A stretch of 64,000 nucleotides of DNA from Bordetella parapertussis (GCA_945900965.1 CAMDKM010000016.1:21322-85321); one strand, 5' to 3'. Shown: positions 1-10,463, counted from the stretch's first letter. Numbers and translations are program-made. The notes: a model not told the origin generated them from the sequence alone.

Positions 1-260
1 CCGCGAAGGCGCCACGCCAGCCAAAGTAACGATCGCCAATCATCAACGCAACATTGCAAACATTCGGGCCCGGCAGGACCTGCCCCACCGCAAGTATCTC
101 GACGAATTGTTCGCGTGTAAGCCAACGCTTTTGATCGCATAACACGCGCTGTGTGACGGTCAACACGCCGCCGAATCCCTGCAAGGCGAGCAGTGTGAAC
201 GTCACGAAAAGATCTTTTTTCGACGCAGGCTGAAGCAGCAACGAAGAGTCTGGGGGCATG
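1..260 (-). CDS. chrA: Chromate transporter (ChrA family), N-terminal part, truncated by left window edge
   Basis: Manual translation of the minus strand from ATG at 260: MPPDSSLLLQPASKKDLFVTFTLLALQGFGGVLTVTQRVLCDQKRWLTREQFVEILAVGQVLPGPNVCNVALMIGDRYFGWRGAFA; ChrA-like FVE-LA-GQ-LPGP-N motif. Not in the supplied ORF track because it runs off the edge. Confidence 0.85.
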
Positions 261-273
261 AAGGCGGTAAGTG

Positions 274-322
274 GTGAACGGTGAACGGTGAACGGTGAAC
301 GGTGAACGGTGAACGGTGAACG
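274..322. repeat. Tandem heptanucleotide repeat, 7 copies of GGTGAAC
   Basis: Read directly from sequence; lies about 14 bp upstream of the chrA start codon. Confidence 0.95.
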
Positions 323-413
323 GAAAAATTATAGGCGCAAGGCTTCGGGACGCTGGGAAAAAAGAAGCTTTTCTTAAGTGCCGGCTGTGGAACCCGGATC
401 ACTCGGAAAGCTC

Positions 414-956
414 TTATCGAGAGGCATTGCCAAAGAAAAACTGGTTCGTCCACTCTTGCGCGCGACGTTCCGACTCTGCGTACAGCTCCGGGCTCATGCG
501 CCGGGCGATCAAATCTCGCTGCAATCGCGCTTTTGGGTCGAAATTGAGCGTCGCCGCCAGAATAAACCACTTGCATGCCTCGACATCGTCGCCATCGACA
601 CCCCTGCCATCGCGGATCATCATGCCCAGGTTGAACATGGCGTAAGAGAAACCGCGTTCGGAAGCGTCGCGAAACAGACTGACTGCCCGTTTCTCGTCCT
701 TTTCGATCCCTTTGCCATCTCGATAAAGCAATCCAAGGCCATTGAGCGCACGGGCGTGTCCGGATTCTGCGGCATCGCTCCAACGATCGAAGGCCAGGCG
801 GAAATTGCGCTCCGCATAAGCCTGCTGGCCTTGCAGGAACGCCGTGTCATTGGCTATCGCGATGCAGGGCAGCGCCAAAGCCAGCGCGAGCACCCATCCG
901 AAAACAATACGCTTCAGCAATCCCGCATGCGCCAATGATTTGCGAGCGGCTATCAA
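414..956 (-). CDS. Sel1-like/TPR repeat protein with N-terminal signal sequence
   Basis: ORF 180 aa; ALNGLGLLYRDGKGIEKDEKRAVSLFRDASERGFSYAMFNLGMMIRDGRGV is a Sel1 repeat pattern. Confidence 0.8.
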   Translation of the reverse strand: MIAARKSLAHAGLLKRIVFGWVLALALALPCIAIANDTAFLQGQQAYAERNFRLAFDRWSDAAESGHARALNGLGLLYRDGKGIEKDEKRAVSLFRDASERGFSYAMFNLGMMIRDGRGVDGDDVEACKWFILAATLNFDPKARLQRDLIARRMSPELYAESERRAQEWTNQFFFGNASR

Positions 957-1618
957 GGTCTGGTCAACGCCTCCTCGACCATCATTCTAAGTTCAGCCAA
1001 GTCGCTGCGAAGTTGCGCGACTTCTTCTTCCAGCGCGGATAATCTGCTCTTGCCCGTCTCTCCCCGCTCCTCGCCGGCGGCCATCGCAAGGGCAGTATCG
1101 ATCGGGCCATTGAGCAGGTGCGCCCAGCGATGCTCGCGCGCACCCGGTTGCTTCGGCAGCCGCACCGCCAACGCCCCGCCGGGTCGGGCTGCCATCTCTT
1201 CCAAATAAGCTTCGATGCTCGACAAGTCTGCAAATTCATGCAGGCGATCGCAGGCAATGCGTAGTTCTCCGGGCGTCTGTGGGCCTTTTAGCATCAGCGC
1301 CACGATCAGCGCCGTTGTGCCGGTATCCGTATTGAGAATTTTAGGAAGATTGTGGCCGTGGCGCACGACCCGGCGCGACGCACCCCAGGTCTGAATCACC
1401 AGGTTCTTTCCCTTTAGTTCATCCAGGACTTCCTGCACCTCTGTCTCCGCTGCATTCATCACCGGATCGCGGCTGGTCTTCTGATTGCAGCCCGCGGTAA
1501 GCGCATTCAGTGTCAGGGGATAATTGTCTGGCGTCGTGAGCTGCTTTTCCACCATCACGCCCAATACACGGGTTTCCAGTGGAGACAGGACGGGCACGGG
1601 ATATTCGGTCATCGGCAT
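953..1618 (-). CDS. yceH: YceH family protein (DUF480)
   Basis: LSPLETRVLGVMVEKQLTTPDNYPLTLNALTAGCNQKTSRDPV is a hallmark of DUF480. Confidence 0.9.
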   Translation of the reverse strand: MPMTEYPVPVLSPLETRVLGVMVEKQLTTPDNYPLTLNALTAGCNQKTSRDPVMNAAETEVQEVLDELKGKNLVIQTWGASRRVVRHGHNLPKILNTDTGTTALIVALMLKGPQTPGELRIACDRLHEFADLSSIEAYLEEMAARPGGALAVRLPKQPGAREHRWAHLLNGPIDTALAMAAGEERGETGKSRLSALEEEVAQLRSDLAELRMMVEEALTRP

Positions 1619-1719
1619 TCGGTTCCGGAAATAATTTGCGGGCCAATGTTAGCAGCACCCGTGCCGGCTGGCCGGGCAATATTTCAAATGGCGTCGATGA
1701 GCACGCCTCGTCAGGAACC

Positions 1720-2700
1720 TTAGACTTCACCGCGTTCCGCCGCCTCTTCCAGCTTTTTGTAGTCCCGCGGCGGTTCATGAAGCATTTGCCGGCGGCTTTG
1801 TTCAAGGCCCTTGACGAGCGCGACGACCGCCTCGTTGAAAGGCACCGGAATCCCCAGCGCCCGGGCTTCGCACACCAGCGCGCCATTCAACGCATCGATC
1901 TCTGTGCGGCGACCTTGTTCAATATGCTGCATCATCGATGGTTTGTTGTAGCGCTTGCGGCAATGTTCCTTGATTTTTTTCCTGGGATCCGCATCCGGCA
2001 GCTTGATGCCTTTTTTCGCCACCACCGCCATGATTTCGTCCATGACCCGGTCTTGCAGCCCACTCATTGCCGGGTTCCGATAAATTTCCCCACCGCGTAA
2101 ACCGCTGATGGCGGCCAGCGCATTGACGCTGCAATTGTGAACGAACTTGCTCCAGACCCAAGCCATTGGATCGGCCACAATTTCAGTCGGAATTTCCGCC
2201 CGATTGAACAACTCCACGACCTCATGCACGCGTGCGCTGTCGCGGCCATCCAGCTCCCCGAGGGACGTCATGCCGGAATTGGTATAAGCCACCCGCCCGG
2301 GCGCCGGATTGGCGGCACTGTTCATCGACACGCCTGCGATGACTTGCGCGGCACCCAGCTCGGCGACCAGGGTCTCTACATTGCCGATCCCATTTTGCAG
2401 CGTGAGCGCGAACCCGCCGGATGAGAGCAATTCCTGTGCAGCGCGCGCGGCATCGCGAGTGGTGTTGGCATCGGTGAAAATGACGGCGAGTTCGCATTTC
2501 GGCAGACCCGCACCCGTGGCCTGCGCCGGAATCCGAACCAGGTGCCGGCCCCGTACGCCTTCAATTTGTAATCCTTCGCTACGAATTTTTTCAATATGTT
2601 CCACCCGTGGGTCAATAAGTGTCACATCTGCACCGGCCCGGTGTAGCAGACCACCAAACACTCCACCCATGGCCCCTGCGCCGATCATGTAAATACGCAT
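1720..2700 (-). CDS. panE: 2-dehydropantoate 2-reductase (ketopantoate reductase)
   Basis: N-terminal Rossmann motif MRIYMIGAGAMGGVFGGLL and ApbA/PanE-like body. Confidence 0.85.
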   Translation of the reverse strand: MRIYMIGAGAMGGVFGGLLHRAGADVTLIDPRVEHIEKIRSEGLQIEGVRGRHLVRIPAQATGAGLPKCELAVIFTDANTTRDAARAAQELLSSGGFALTLQNGIGNVETLVAELGAAQVIAGVSMNSAANPAPGRVAYTNSGMTSLGELDGRDSARVHEVVELFNRAEIPTEIVADPMAWVWSKFVHNCSVNALAAISGLRGGEIYRNPAMSGLQDRVMDEIMAVVAKKGIKLPDADPRKKIKEHCRKRYNKPSMMQHIEQGRRTEIDALNGALVCEARALGIPVPFNEAVVALVKGLEQSRRQMLHEPPRDYKKLEEAAERGEV

Positions 2701-2765
2701 AACATTACCCTCCCTGCCTTAATGGCATGCCCCCAAAACGAAAAGAGTAAGGTCAACCACCCCGC

Positions 2766-3974
2766 TTAGGCAAGACAACGCTCCGGCGACCAACCATACA
2801 ACCATTCCAGCGCATCGTAAAAGCGCTCGGGCGCGCGGTCCTTCCACATCTGGTTGCGTACCAGCCGCTCGACACCCTTGGCGTGGTATATCCGCCCCAT
2901 TTCCCTGGCCAACAGCGCCACTCGTGCGGTACGTGCGACCCGCGATTTTTCGTAATGCGCAAATGCACGAACCAGATCGCCTCCCGCCGCGCGCACCGCC
3001 GCCCCCAGCGTCACCGCGTCTTCCAGTGCCATACAGGCGCCCTGGGCCAGATACTGAAGCATCGGGTGGGCTGCGTCGCCCAGCAGTGTTGCGCGGCCAA
3101 AGGTCCAACGGCCGATCGGATTCCGATCGGCGGTTGCCCAGCGCTTCCAACTTCTGGGCAGATCGATTAATTGCCGCGGACGCGGAAGAATCTCAGTGAA
3201 ATACGACACCACTTCTTCGCGACTGCCCTCGGTAACGCTCCAGGTTTCGGCATGTCGGCTATGAAAGGTCACCACCACGTTGTATTGCTCAGCGTTGCGT
3301 AGCGGGTAATGCACCAGATGGCAGTCGGGACCCGCCCAGACCACCGGGGCATTGAGTTTCAAGTCATCGGGAAAGTGCGTGGCATCCACCACAGCCCGAT
3401 ACACGACATGCCCGGAGACCCGCGGCGCATCCCCCACGTATTGTTCGCGGATCACCGATCGGCCGCCGTCCGCACCCACGACCGCATCGGCGTCGTAACT
3501 CATGCGGTCGGTATACACGCGTACACCTTGTTCCGTCTGCTCGATTCGTTCGACCTGCACACCGGTTTCCAGAACGATTTCCGGCCTGGCCCGAATGCCT
3601 TCCAGCAAACTCGAATGAACATCGGCACGATGAATGACGGCATAAGGACCCCGAAATCGTTCGCGGAACGCTTCACCGGTTGGGATATTGACAACTTCGG
3701 CGCCGTCCAATGCATCCATCATTTGCAGACAATCGATATACACAGCGCGGCTGCGTGCCGCCGGCCCGATCCCCAGCGCGTCGAAGGCATGAAACGCATT
3801 GGGTCCCAACTGCATGCCTGCGCCAATTTCACCTGCAACCTGCGCCCGTTCCAGAACACGAACCTGCAGGCCTGCACCCGCCAATGCGAGCGCTGCCGAC
3901 AGGCCGCCAATCCCGCCACCGACCACTATTACTGAGTCCAAATTGGACGACTCTCGCAACGAATTCTCCGCCAA
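2766..3974 (-). CDS. FAD-dependent aromatic monooxygenase (3-hydroxybenzoate 6-hydroxylase / salicylate hydroxylase-like)
   Basis: VIVVGGGIGGLSAALALAGAGLQVRVLE ... GADGGRSVIR ... ATLLGDAAHPMLQYLAQGACMALEDA: class A flavin monooxygenase motifs. Confidence 0.85.
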   Translation of the reverse strand: MAENSLRESSNLDSVIVVGGGIGGLSAALALAGAGLQVRVLERAQVAGEIGAGMQLGPNAFHAFDALGIGPAARSRAVYIDCLQMMDALDGAEVVNIPTGEAFRERFRGPYAVIHRADVHSSLLEGIRARPEIVLETGVQVERIEQTEQGVRVYTDRMSYDADAVVGADGGRSVIREQYVGDAPRVSGHVVYRAVVDATHFPDDLKLNAPVVWAGPDCHLVHYPLRNAEQYNVVVTFHSRHAETWSVTEGSREEVVSYFTEILPRPRQLIDLPRSWKRWATADRNPIGRWTFGRATLLGDAAHPMLQYLAQGACMALEDAVTLGAAVRAAGGDLVRAFAHYEKSRVARTARVALLAREMGRIYHAKGVERLVRNQMWKDRAPERFYDALEWLYGWSPERCLA

Positions 3975-4268
3975 ATGATGGTTTCTGACACTTTACGTCC
4001 TCCCGGTTCGACGAGCCCTCGTCAATTTCCAGCGTCGGGTTTACGACAAGATTTTTTTCTTTCGAAAACAAGCCACATTGTGCACGACGCGGATGTCGCG
4101 TTTTCGACAGGGGACACTCTGGCACGTCCGGTGCACAAGTAAAGGTGCGCTCTCGATAAATGTCGAGGGACAAAACAGGGGAAAGTCGGGTGAATTGCGA
4201 GCGACCGTCTCGAAATACCCGATACACGATTGCAAACACGGTCATCTATAAATGAAGGAGCAGCGACA

Positions 4269-4547
4269 ATGACATCACGCTCAAGTATGGACCGGTCCGG
4301 AAGGACATTTGCCAGCAGTGAGGATTATTCCGGCGACATAGACGCCTCGCCCGATCTGGACTATTACGAAGAGATGGCGGATGCGAACTTTGACGACTCC
4401 GACGACACGGTGCTGGACGACACAATTTTCGACGATCCGATGCTCGACCAGGTCCGCCTGCTCAATGACTTTCTTGAGGAGGCCGAGCAGCAACTTTATG
4501 TCAGCGTGGGATTCTTGCCCCGGTCGGAGCGCCAGAAAAAATCCTGA
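4269..4547 (+). CDS. Small highly acidic protein of unknown function
   Basis: ORF 4230..4547; internal ATG at 4269 gives MTSRSSMDRSGRTFASSEDYSGDIDASPDLDYYEEMADANFDDSDD..., preceded by AGGAGCAGCGACA. Confidence 0.6.
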   Translation: MTSRSSMDRSGRTFASSEDYSGDIDASPDLDYYEEMADANFDDSDDTVLDDTIFDDPMLDQVRLLNDFLEEAEQQLYVSVGFLPRSERQKKS

Positions 4548-4810
4548 GTTTGTCGACACTGCCAAGGAGCAAGTTCCGGCGACCTTGGCAGGACGAACTC
4601 GCAACGCGCTGCTTGCGCTCGGCCCGATTTGTTTGCCAGACTTTGGACTGACCGATTGCCACTGTGCGACGACAAGAAAGCCTGGCGCTTTCTGCCGTAT
4701 CGACGCGTTGGACGCGCACTTTTCCTACCAGGGACTTCAGCCGGCAAAGCCGGTAAGCAAGACCTGCCAAATCTAATGTGACTCCCATAATGCGCAGTGC
4801 GATCTTTCGC

Positions 4811-5269
4811 TCAGGCCGGCAGCTTGGTCGCCTGCCAGGAGACAAATTGCAAGCCGGCCGCCCGTCTGGCCCAGACCGCGTGAAACAGCAGATTCAGGAT
4901 CCGATCTTCCCCCTTGACCGTGACTTCGAACTGACTGCGCCCGCTGACGATGGCAATACATCCGTAGGTACGCACCTTGACTTCGCCACGGCTCATCTTG
5001 CGGTACTTGACGTTACCGGAACGGATTGACTCGATGAAACTCGCCTTGCTGTCTTCCACCGTGCTCGAATGAATGTAGACCAGATCATCACCGAACAGTT
5101 TTTGCATGGCTGGAACGTCACCAGCCATCTGCGCCTTGAACCGCGCGTCTTCGGCTTTTAACGCTTCGTCCACCGTAATGTTGCCGCTGCATTCCTGCGG
5201 CCCACCGCCGCCCGGAACCGCGCCAGTCTTCAGAAAATTGTGCAAGAAGTCGATTATCATTCTAGGCAT
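4811..5269 (-). CDS. Nuclear transport factor 2-like (SnoaL/DUF4440-like) protein
   Basis: LKAEDARFKAQMAGDVPAMQKLFGDDLVYIHSSTVEDSKASFIESIRSGNVKYR pattern. Confidence 0.8.
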   Translation of the reverse strand: MPRMIIDFLHNFLKTGAVPGGGGPQECSGNITVDEALKAEDARFKAQMAGDVPAMQKLFGDDLVYIHSSTVEDSKASFIESIRSGNVKYRKMSRGEVKVRTYGCIAIVSGRSQFEVTVKGEDRILNLLFHAVWARRAAGLQFVSWQATKLPA

Positions 5270-5329
5270 GTCTTTTCCTCCATTAAGATTATTTCGCGAA
5301 GCGCGCTGACCATTCGATTACCGCACCCA

Positions 5330-6037
5330 TCAATTCCACGCGCAATTGTTCTTCGGAACATGGCGGCTCTCGGACAGGACGAGGCGCCTATCATTCGCAC
5401 CCCAAGTGCCAACTTTGATCGATTTTTCCGCCCAACGGTTTTCCCATTTACCCATGGTGCAACCCAGCAGAACATAATTGCCTCCCAGCTTGGCGGACAT
5501 TTGCGCACAATCATCCACTGACGTGTCGCCCGGCACCAGGCGGGTAAAATTCCGCGCGTCACCTGCCTCGTCATCGAATCCGAACAGGCAAAGTTTGCCG
5601 GCATCGCCCAGGCTCCCCTTGGAAAGCCACACGCCAATCCCCTCTGCCAACAATTTCTGACGGGCATCGAGATACAAGCGACGATTTCTTTCGAAAAACG
5701 GCTTGAGAAGAACTTTGCCCTGGCTTGCCTTGCATGCCTCGAAAAACACCGCATCAATTTCGCCGTATCCAAACTTCAGATCCTTGATCCTCGTCGAGAG
5801 CTCTTCATACTTACCCTCGGAACCAAACAACTCCCGAAGACGCATTGCGCCTTCCGTGGATCGCAAGGCCACGACTTCCGAGGGCTGTGTGCAGCGGCTG
5901 CCATCTTCAAGTACCACAACCCGCCCCGCATCGGGCGGCTGCGGCCCACGTGGCTTATTCGCCGTACATCCGCCTATAAATAACAAACCAAGGCACAACG
6001 GGAGCAGCAGATTCATCAATTTCGTCCGGGATGGCAC
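5330..6037 (-). CDS. Putative lipoprotein of unknown function
   Basis: 235 aa; lipobox-like LLFIGGC near the N terminus. Confidence 0.6.
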   Translation of the reverse strand: MPSRTKLMNLLLPLCLGLLFIGGCTANKPRGPQPPDAGRVVVLEDGSRCTQPSEVVALRSTEGAMRLRELFGSEGKYEELSTRIKDLKFGYGEIDAVFFEACKASQGKVLLKPFFERNRRLYLDARQKLLAEGIGVWLSKGSLGDAGKLCLFGFDDEAGDARNFTRLVPGDTSVDDCAQMSAKLGGNYVLLGCTMGKWENRWAEKSIKVGTWGANDRRLVLSESRHVPKNNCAWN

Positions 6038-6678
6038 ATCGGATTGGGAACATGGATCAAGCGGCGAATTCTACTGACCTGGGTGCGGCGCGACAAATCA
6101 AGCGGGCCCTTGTCCAGACCCTTTGCGGCAGAAGGTCAACGACCCTCGACCTGGGCCTTTACTGACCCACAAGTCAGAAAAAGAATCCCATCTCCGCCAC
6201 GTCGATCTTGACGCTGGCCAGCCATGCCCATTAGGCTTCGCCACAATCAAGTTGCCACACCGGCAAGATCCGGTGTCCGGGAGTTCGCGCGGCAAGACGC
6301 GGACCAGCGCATACTTGGCAACGTTCGATCTAATTCAACGCTTGAGTCTTGAGTTCAATTGATTCGGCCCATGGGCCGATAGGGAAGTGTCCCTTGGGGT
6401 ATTCCGGAGCAATTCAATGCAGGGGTTTTTGCCGGCAGGTGCATCCGGCTTGGAATAACAAAAACATCTGGCACTCATAGCCGAGGGGGAGGAACAGTAA
6501 TCTGGACGACTCAATGGCAGACATTCCATAACACTGAGCGATCCGGTTCAAGGAAATTGGCTGCGGCCCTGAAGGTGGGATTCATAAGACCCTGCCTTCG
6601 GGGCCAAATTATTTCTGCGCCCCGCTTGCCCTGCTATTTCGCTGCTACGCCCAACTCATGTCGCGGCGGCGCCCACCT

Positions 6679-7851
6679 TCATACCTGGAATTTTTCGAGC
6701 ACGGATCGGTCCACTTCGACTCCCAAGCCAGGGCGAGAAGGAACTTCGACCCATCCACCAATCTGTTCAATGGGCTGTTTCACAAGCAAACTACGAAATG
6801 GATGGGAGGAGCGATCATATTCGAGGATCGGTTCCTGCGCGAACAACGAGTGATTCGCCACTGGCACCGCGGCAAGAAACTGCAACGAAGCCGCCTGCGC
6901 CACCGCCGAACCCCAGACATGCGGATTGATCTGTACTCCGCGCGCTTGAGCCAGTGCAATGACATGTTTGCCGGCACTTAACCCGCCGCAACTGCCCAGG
7001 TCCGGCTGCACTACATCCACCGCGCCAGCGCCTAGCAACTCGCCAAATCCGTACAACGAGTGTTCGTTTTCCCCGCCGGCAATAGGCATCGATAACTGTC
7101 GGCGCATTTCCACGTAACCCTGCAAATCTTCGGGCACTACCGGCTCTTCGTACCAGCGCAGGTCATATTCGGCGAGCGCCCGCCCCAGACGCAGGGCTTC
7201 GGCCCGGCCGTACGCATGGTTGGTGTCCACCATCAGCCGCACCGGTTTGCCTTGGATCGTCCGGCCAATTGCACGCATGACGGCAATATCGTCATCGACG
7301 CCAAAACCGAGTTTCACTTTCATATGGCTGAACCCGGCTTCAAAGTGGCGGATCGCCTCGTCCGCCAGTCGGGGGCCCTCCCCTTGCCCCTGGATCCGGT
7401 AAAACCCCGTGGCATAGGGTTGCACGCGGGTCCGAAAGGCGCCACCCAGCAACTTGTACACCGGCACCGCATAATGCTTGCCGGCAATGTCCCACAGCGC
7501 CATGTCCACCGCACTGATGGCGGACAGGACGCTTCCCTTGCGACCATAATCCCGCGTCATGTGGTACATGCGATGCCAGAGTACCTCGATATCCAGCGGG
7601 TCGGCGCCGATCAGCAAGGGCCGCAAGGCCTTGTCCAGGACCGTGGCAGCGATTTCCGGGGGCTCCAGGCCTTGAGCAAAAGCCTCGCCCCAGCCGCTTG
7701 GACCATTGTCGGTCAGAATCTCCAGCAAAGTGGCGGAGCGGCTCCTGACCCAGCCTTGAGAGAAGGCAAACGGTTCGGCCAAAGAACTTTTCAACACATG
7801 TATTTTCAGGTCGGTTATCTTCATAATTAGGTTGCCGAGGTTCTCGGGCAT
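6679..7851 (-). CDS. Mandelate racemase/muconate lactonizing enzyme family protein (enolase superfamily)
   Basis: VSAVDMALWDIAGKHYAVPVYKLLGG, HMKVKLGFG, VDTNHAY, WYEEPVVPEDLQGY, PDLGSCGG. Confidence 0.85.
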   Translation of the reverse strand: MPENLGNLIMKITDLKIHVLKSSLAEPFAFSQGWVRSRSATLLEILTDNGPSGWGEAFAQGLEPPEIAATVLDKALRPLLIGADPLDIEVLWHRMYHMTRDYGRKGSVLSAISAVDMALWDIAGKHYAVPVYKLLGGAFRTRVQPYATGFYRIQGQGEGPRLADEAIRHFEAGFSHMKVKLGFGVDDDIAVMRAIGRTIQGKPVRLMVDTNHAYGRAEALRLGRALAEYDLRWYEEPVVPEDLQGYVEMRRQLSMPIAGGENEHSLYGFGELLGAGAVDVVQPDLGSCGGLSAGKHVIALAQARGVQINPHVWGSAVAQAASLQFLAAVPVANHSLFAQEPILEYDRSSHPFRSLLVKQPIEQIGGWVEVPSRPGLGVEVDRSVLEKFQV

Positions 7852-7939
7852 TTATGGTGAATGTCCCGAAGCGATTATCCAAATATTCGCCGAAACAGGC
7901 TATAACTAGCGAACCATCTCTTGATTTGGGAGGACTGCC

Positions 7940-8380
7940 ATGTACCGGAAAATCCTGTTACCCACCAATGGATCGGGGTTGTGCGAATCGGCTGTTAAAC
8001 AGGGCATTGCGTTTGCCAAGTCCACGGGCGCCAGTGTGGTGGCGTTTCACGCCATGCCGGCGACCTCTTACCTGATCTATACCGAGGCCGGACCAAGCGA
8101 CCTGCTGGCCGAACAGTTCGAACGCGATGCCCGTGCCAGGGCGGATAGCCTGATGGCGGCGATCGAAAAACAGGCCCAGGACGCGGGTGTGCCCTGCGAG
8201 ACCCATGTCACGACCAATGATCACCCCTGGGAGGCCATTATCGAAACCGCCAATGTCCGCGGCTGTGACCTCATTTTCATGGCTTCCCACGGCCGCCGTG
8301 GTTTATCGGCGTTGCTATTGGGCAGTGAAACCGCCCGGGTGTTGACCCATACCCGAATTCCGGTACTTGTATATCGCTGA
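7940..8380 (+). CDS. Universal stress protein (UspA family)
   Basis: MYRKILLPTNGSGLCESAVKQGIAFAKSTGASVVAFH ... ASHGRRGLSALLLGSETARVLTHTRIPVLVYR. Confidence 0.93.
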   Translation: MYRKILLPTNGSGLCESAVKQGIAFAKSTGASVVAFHAMPATSYLIYTEAGPSDLLAEQFERDARARADSLMAAIEKQAQDAGVPCETHVTTNDHPWEAIIETANVRGCDLIFMASHGRRGLSALLLGSETARVLTHTRIPVLVYR

Positions 8381-8434
8381 ACGCAACAAGCCATCAGGCG
8401 GAAATTCTGGGACCCAGGAGAAGACTCCGTCCGG

Positions 8435-8791
8435 TCACTTTCCCGGACAAGGAAATGCGCCGCGCATTGCCTGGACGATCAAGTAGCGGCGCGGGCGATA
8501 ACGTTCTTCCGGATGAGTTTCGAGATAGGACCTGACGGCGGCGAACGCCGCGGCTTGCGGATCGTCGCCCGCCAGACAAAACAGCGCGCCATTCCACTTG
8601 CTGCGCACATCGTCGATGTAAGGCATCGCCGCGTCACGCCCGGCATTCCGCGACATCAACCCAAGCAATTCTTCGCCGTCTTCCTCGGCAAATACCGGCA
8701 GAACGGTGGCCAGCATCACTCCTGCCGCCACGCTCCTGACAAGGAACCAATTGTAAAAACCTCGACGCAAGGACATGAAGCCAATAATCAA
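8435..8791 (-). CDS. Small secreted protein resembling the Rap1a/Tai immunity-type domain
   Basis: Signal-like N terminus; MPYIDDVRSKWNGALFCLAGDDPQAAAFAAVRSYLETHPEERYRPRRYLIVQAMRGAFPC resembles the Rap1a/Tai pattern (FC ... YL..HPE ... AFPC). Confidence 0.55.
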   Translation of the reverse strand: MIIGFMSLRRGFYNWFLVRSVAAGVMLATVLPVFAEEDGEELLGLMSRNAGRDAAMPYIDDVRSKWNGALFCLAGDDPQAAAFAAVRSYLETHPEERYRPRRYLIVQAMRGAFPCPGK

Positions 8792-8795
8792 TTCG

Positions 8796-8871
<76 letters not shown>

Positions 8872-9224
8872 TTGTGGGACGGGATTATAAGGCCAGCGAA
8901 CTTTCCTTTCCACGCCGACCGCATCCGACTGGCTGTCCGGGCTCCCCTACGCGATCTTTGTCAGGCGGATGCCGTGGACGGGCCCTTGCACTATGTCCAT
9001 TTATTGATCGCACTACGGAGTGATATTTAGCGTCCCAAATTTATCAATCAATTCCTCGGCCCACCTTCATGTGACAGTTTTGGGCGAAAACTTCGGGCTG
9101 GAAATTCGACCGGCATGGACATTGCACCAGATTCGCGGGTTGCAGATGTTTGGATGGTTTCATTGGTTTCTTTCCTGAATTGGTTCTCGTCTTAATTTCT
9201 CTTGTGAGAAGGAGGTTTTTGAAA

Positions 9225-10385
9225 ATGAGTACCCGACTGCAGAAACGTCTCCAGGGCGTGCTACAGCTTGGATTGCTTGCGTCTATGATTTGCGCACAGG
9301 GATTTGCCAGTGCCGCATCGGAATCCGAGCCTAACGATCCCGCACATCCACAAGGGCTCGTTATTACGTCCACCGGCGAGGCGCTCGTGTCCGCCACAAT
9401 GGGAAGCACAGACCTCGACGTCTACGTGTTCGATGGAAAGGCTGGAGATGTACCCAACATCATGGTGAATTCTGATGGCAGTTGGGATCCGGTTCTGTAT
9501 CTTTACGACGAGTCCGGCGAAATTCGCGATTCAAACGACGATGCCTGGCCTATGAATTCGGGTAGCAATTCGCCGCTTGATTCACGAATCGATTCGCACA
9601 GAATTGATGTGGATGGCAGATGGTTTATCGTTGTCACGCCTGCACCGCGCTACATGGCCGGCAACTTCCAGGCTACGAATACGGATCCTGCAAGCGGCGG
9701 TTCATATAGCCTCATAGTCCAAGGCGTCAGCCTACCTCCGGCGCCGACGCCAGTTCCAACACCGACTCCGGACCCGACGCCTACGCCTGATCCGACGCCG
9801 ACACCTACTCCGGATCCGGCGCCGACACCTACCCCGGATCCGACGCCGACACCTACTTCAGATCCGACGCCGACACCTACTTCAGATCCGACGCCGACGC
9901 CCACTCCGGACTCGACGTCGACACCTGCTCCTAAACCGACGCCTTCCGGCGCTCGTGGGGTCACCATAAAGGTCATGTATTGGAACCGGGACGATGGGCA
10001 TTTCGGCAAGTTTCGAGGTGAAGACCCGATTCGCGTTGCAATCACGTCGGCGCCGGGCTTTGACGCGACAACTATCGATCAGAATAGGCTGACTTTTGGT
10101 GCAACCGGCGACGAGAAGAGTCTGCTGCGTTGTCTGAAAAAAGGCCGAGACGTCAAGGTCGACAAAGTCAAAGACGGTAAGAAGGATCTGATCTGCTATT
10201 TCAGGCCCGACGTTGCCGGATTTAAAGTCGGGGACGTGCAGGCCAGACTGAAGGGCGCAACAGCCAGTGAGCAAATTGAAGGCACCGCTGCCCTGAAGAT
10301 GATGCGCCTGCCGAAAAAGAAATCCGACAGCTGGCACAAACGGCATGGCGTCAATCCGAAATATCGTCCTCGGACACGCAATTAA
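9225..10385 (+). CDS. Secreted protein with pre-peptidase C-terminal (PPC)-like domain, Pro/Thr/Asp repeat linker and C-terminal beta domain
   Basis: ORF 9150..10385, likely start [10 protein letters not shown] at 9225; [45 protein letters not shown]; (PTPTPDP)n linker. Confidence 0.75.
   Translation: MSTRLQKRLQGVLQLGLLASMICAQGFASAASESEPNDPAHPQGLVITSTGEALVSATMGSTDLDVYVFDGKAGDVPNIMVNSDGSWDPVLYLYDESGEIRDSNDDAWPMNSGSNSPLDSRIDSHRIDVDGRWFIVVTPAPRYMAGNFQATNTDPASGGSYSLIVQGVSLPPAPTPVPTPTPDPTPTPDPTPTPTPDPAPTPTPDPTPTPTSDPTPTPTSDPTPTPTPDSTSTPAPKPTPSGARGVTIKVMYWNRDDGHFGKFRGEDPIRVAITSAPGFDATTIDQNRLTFGATGDEKSLLRCLKKGRDVKVDKVKDGKKDLICYFRPDVAGFKVGDVQARLKGATASEQIEGTAALKMMRLPKKKSDSWHKRHGVNPKYRPRTRN
9739..9940 (+). 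repeat. In-gene tandem repeat, roughly 24-bp units encoding [16 protein letters not shown]
   Basis: CCGACGCCGACACCTACTTCAGAT occurs twice in perfect tandem, flanked by near-copies. Confidence 0.9.
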
Positions 10386-10432
10386 TCGCGACGTCCAGTA
10401 AGACAGTCCCCCATTGCGGGGACCACACACTC

Positions 10433-10463
10433 AGCCCCCGCTCTAAGGCGGGGGCTTTTTTTT
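10433..10463 (+). terminator. Rho-independent terminator
   Basis: AGCCCCCGC TCTAAG GCGGGGGCT followed by a T-run; a second hairpin GTCCCC CATTGC GGGGAC lies just upstream. Confidence 0.92.

Noticed and set aside
274-322. Regular tandem repeat that could suggest a CRISPR array
   Set aside because: Units are 7 bp and contiguous with no spacers; no cas genes nearby.
9739-9940. PT-rich repeat as a candidate regulatory DNA repeat
   Set aside because: It is in frame inside a secreted protein and explained as a flexible Pro/Thr linker.
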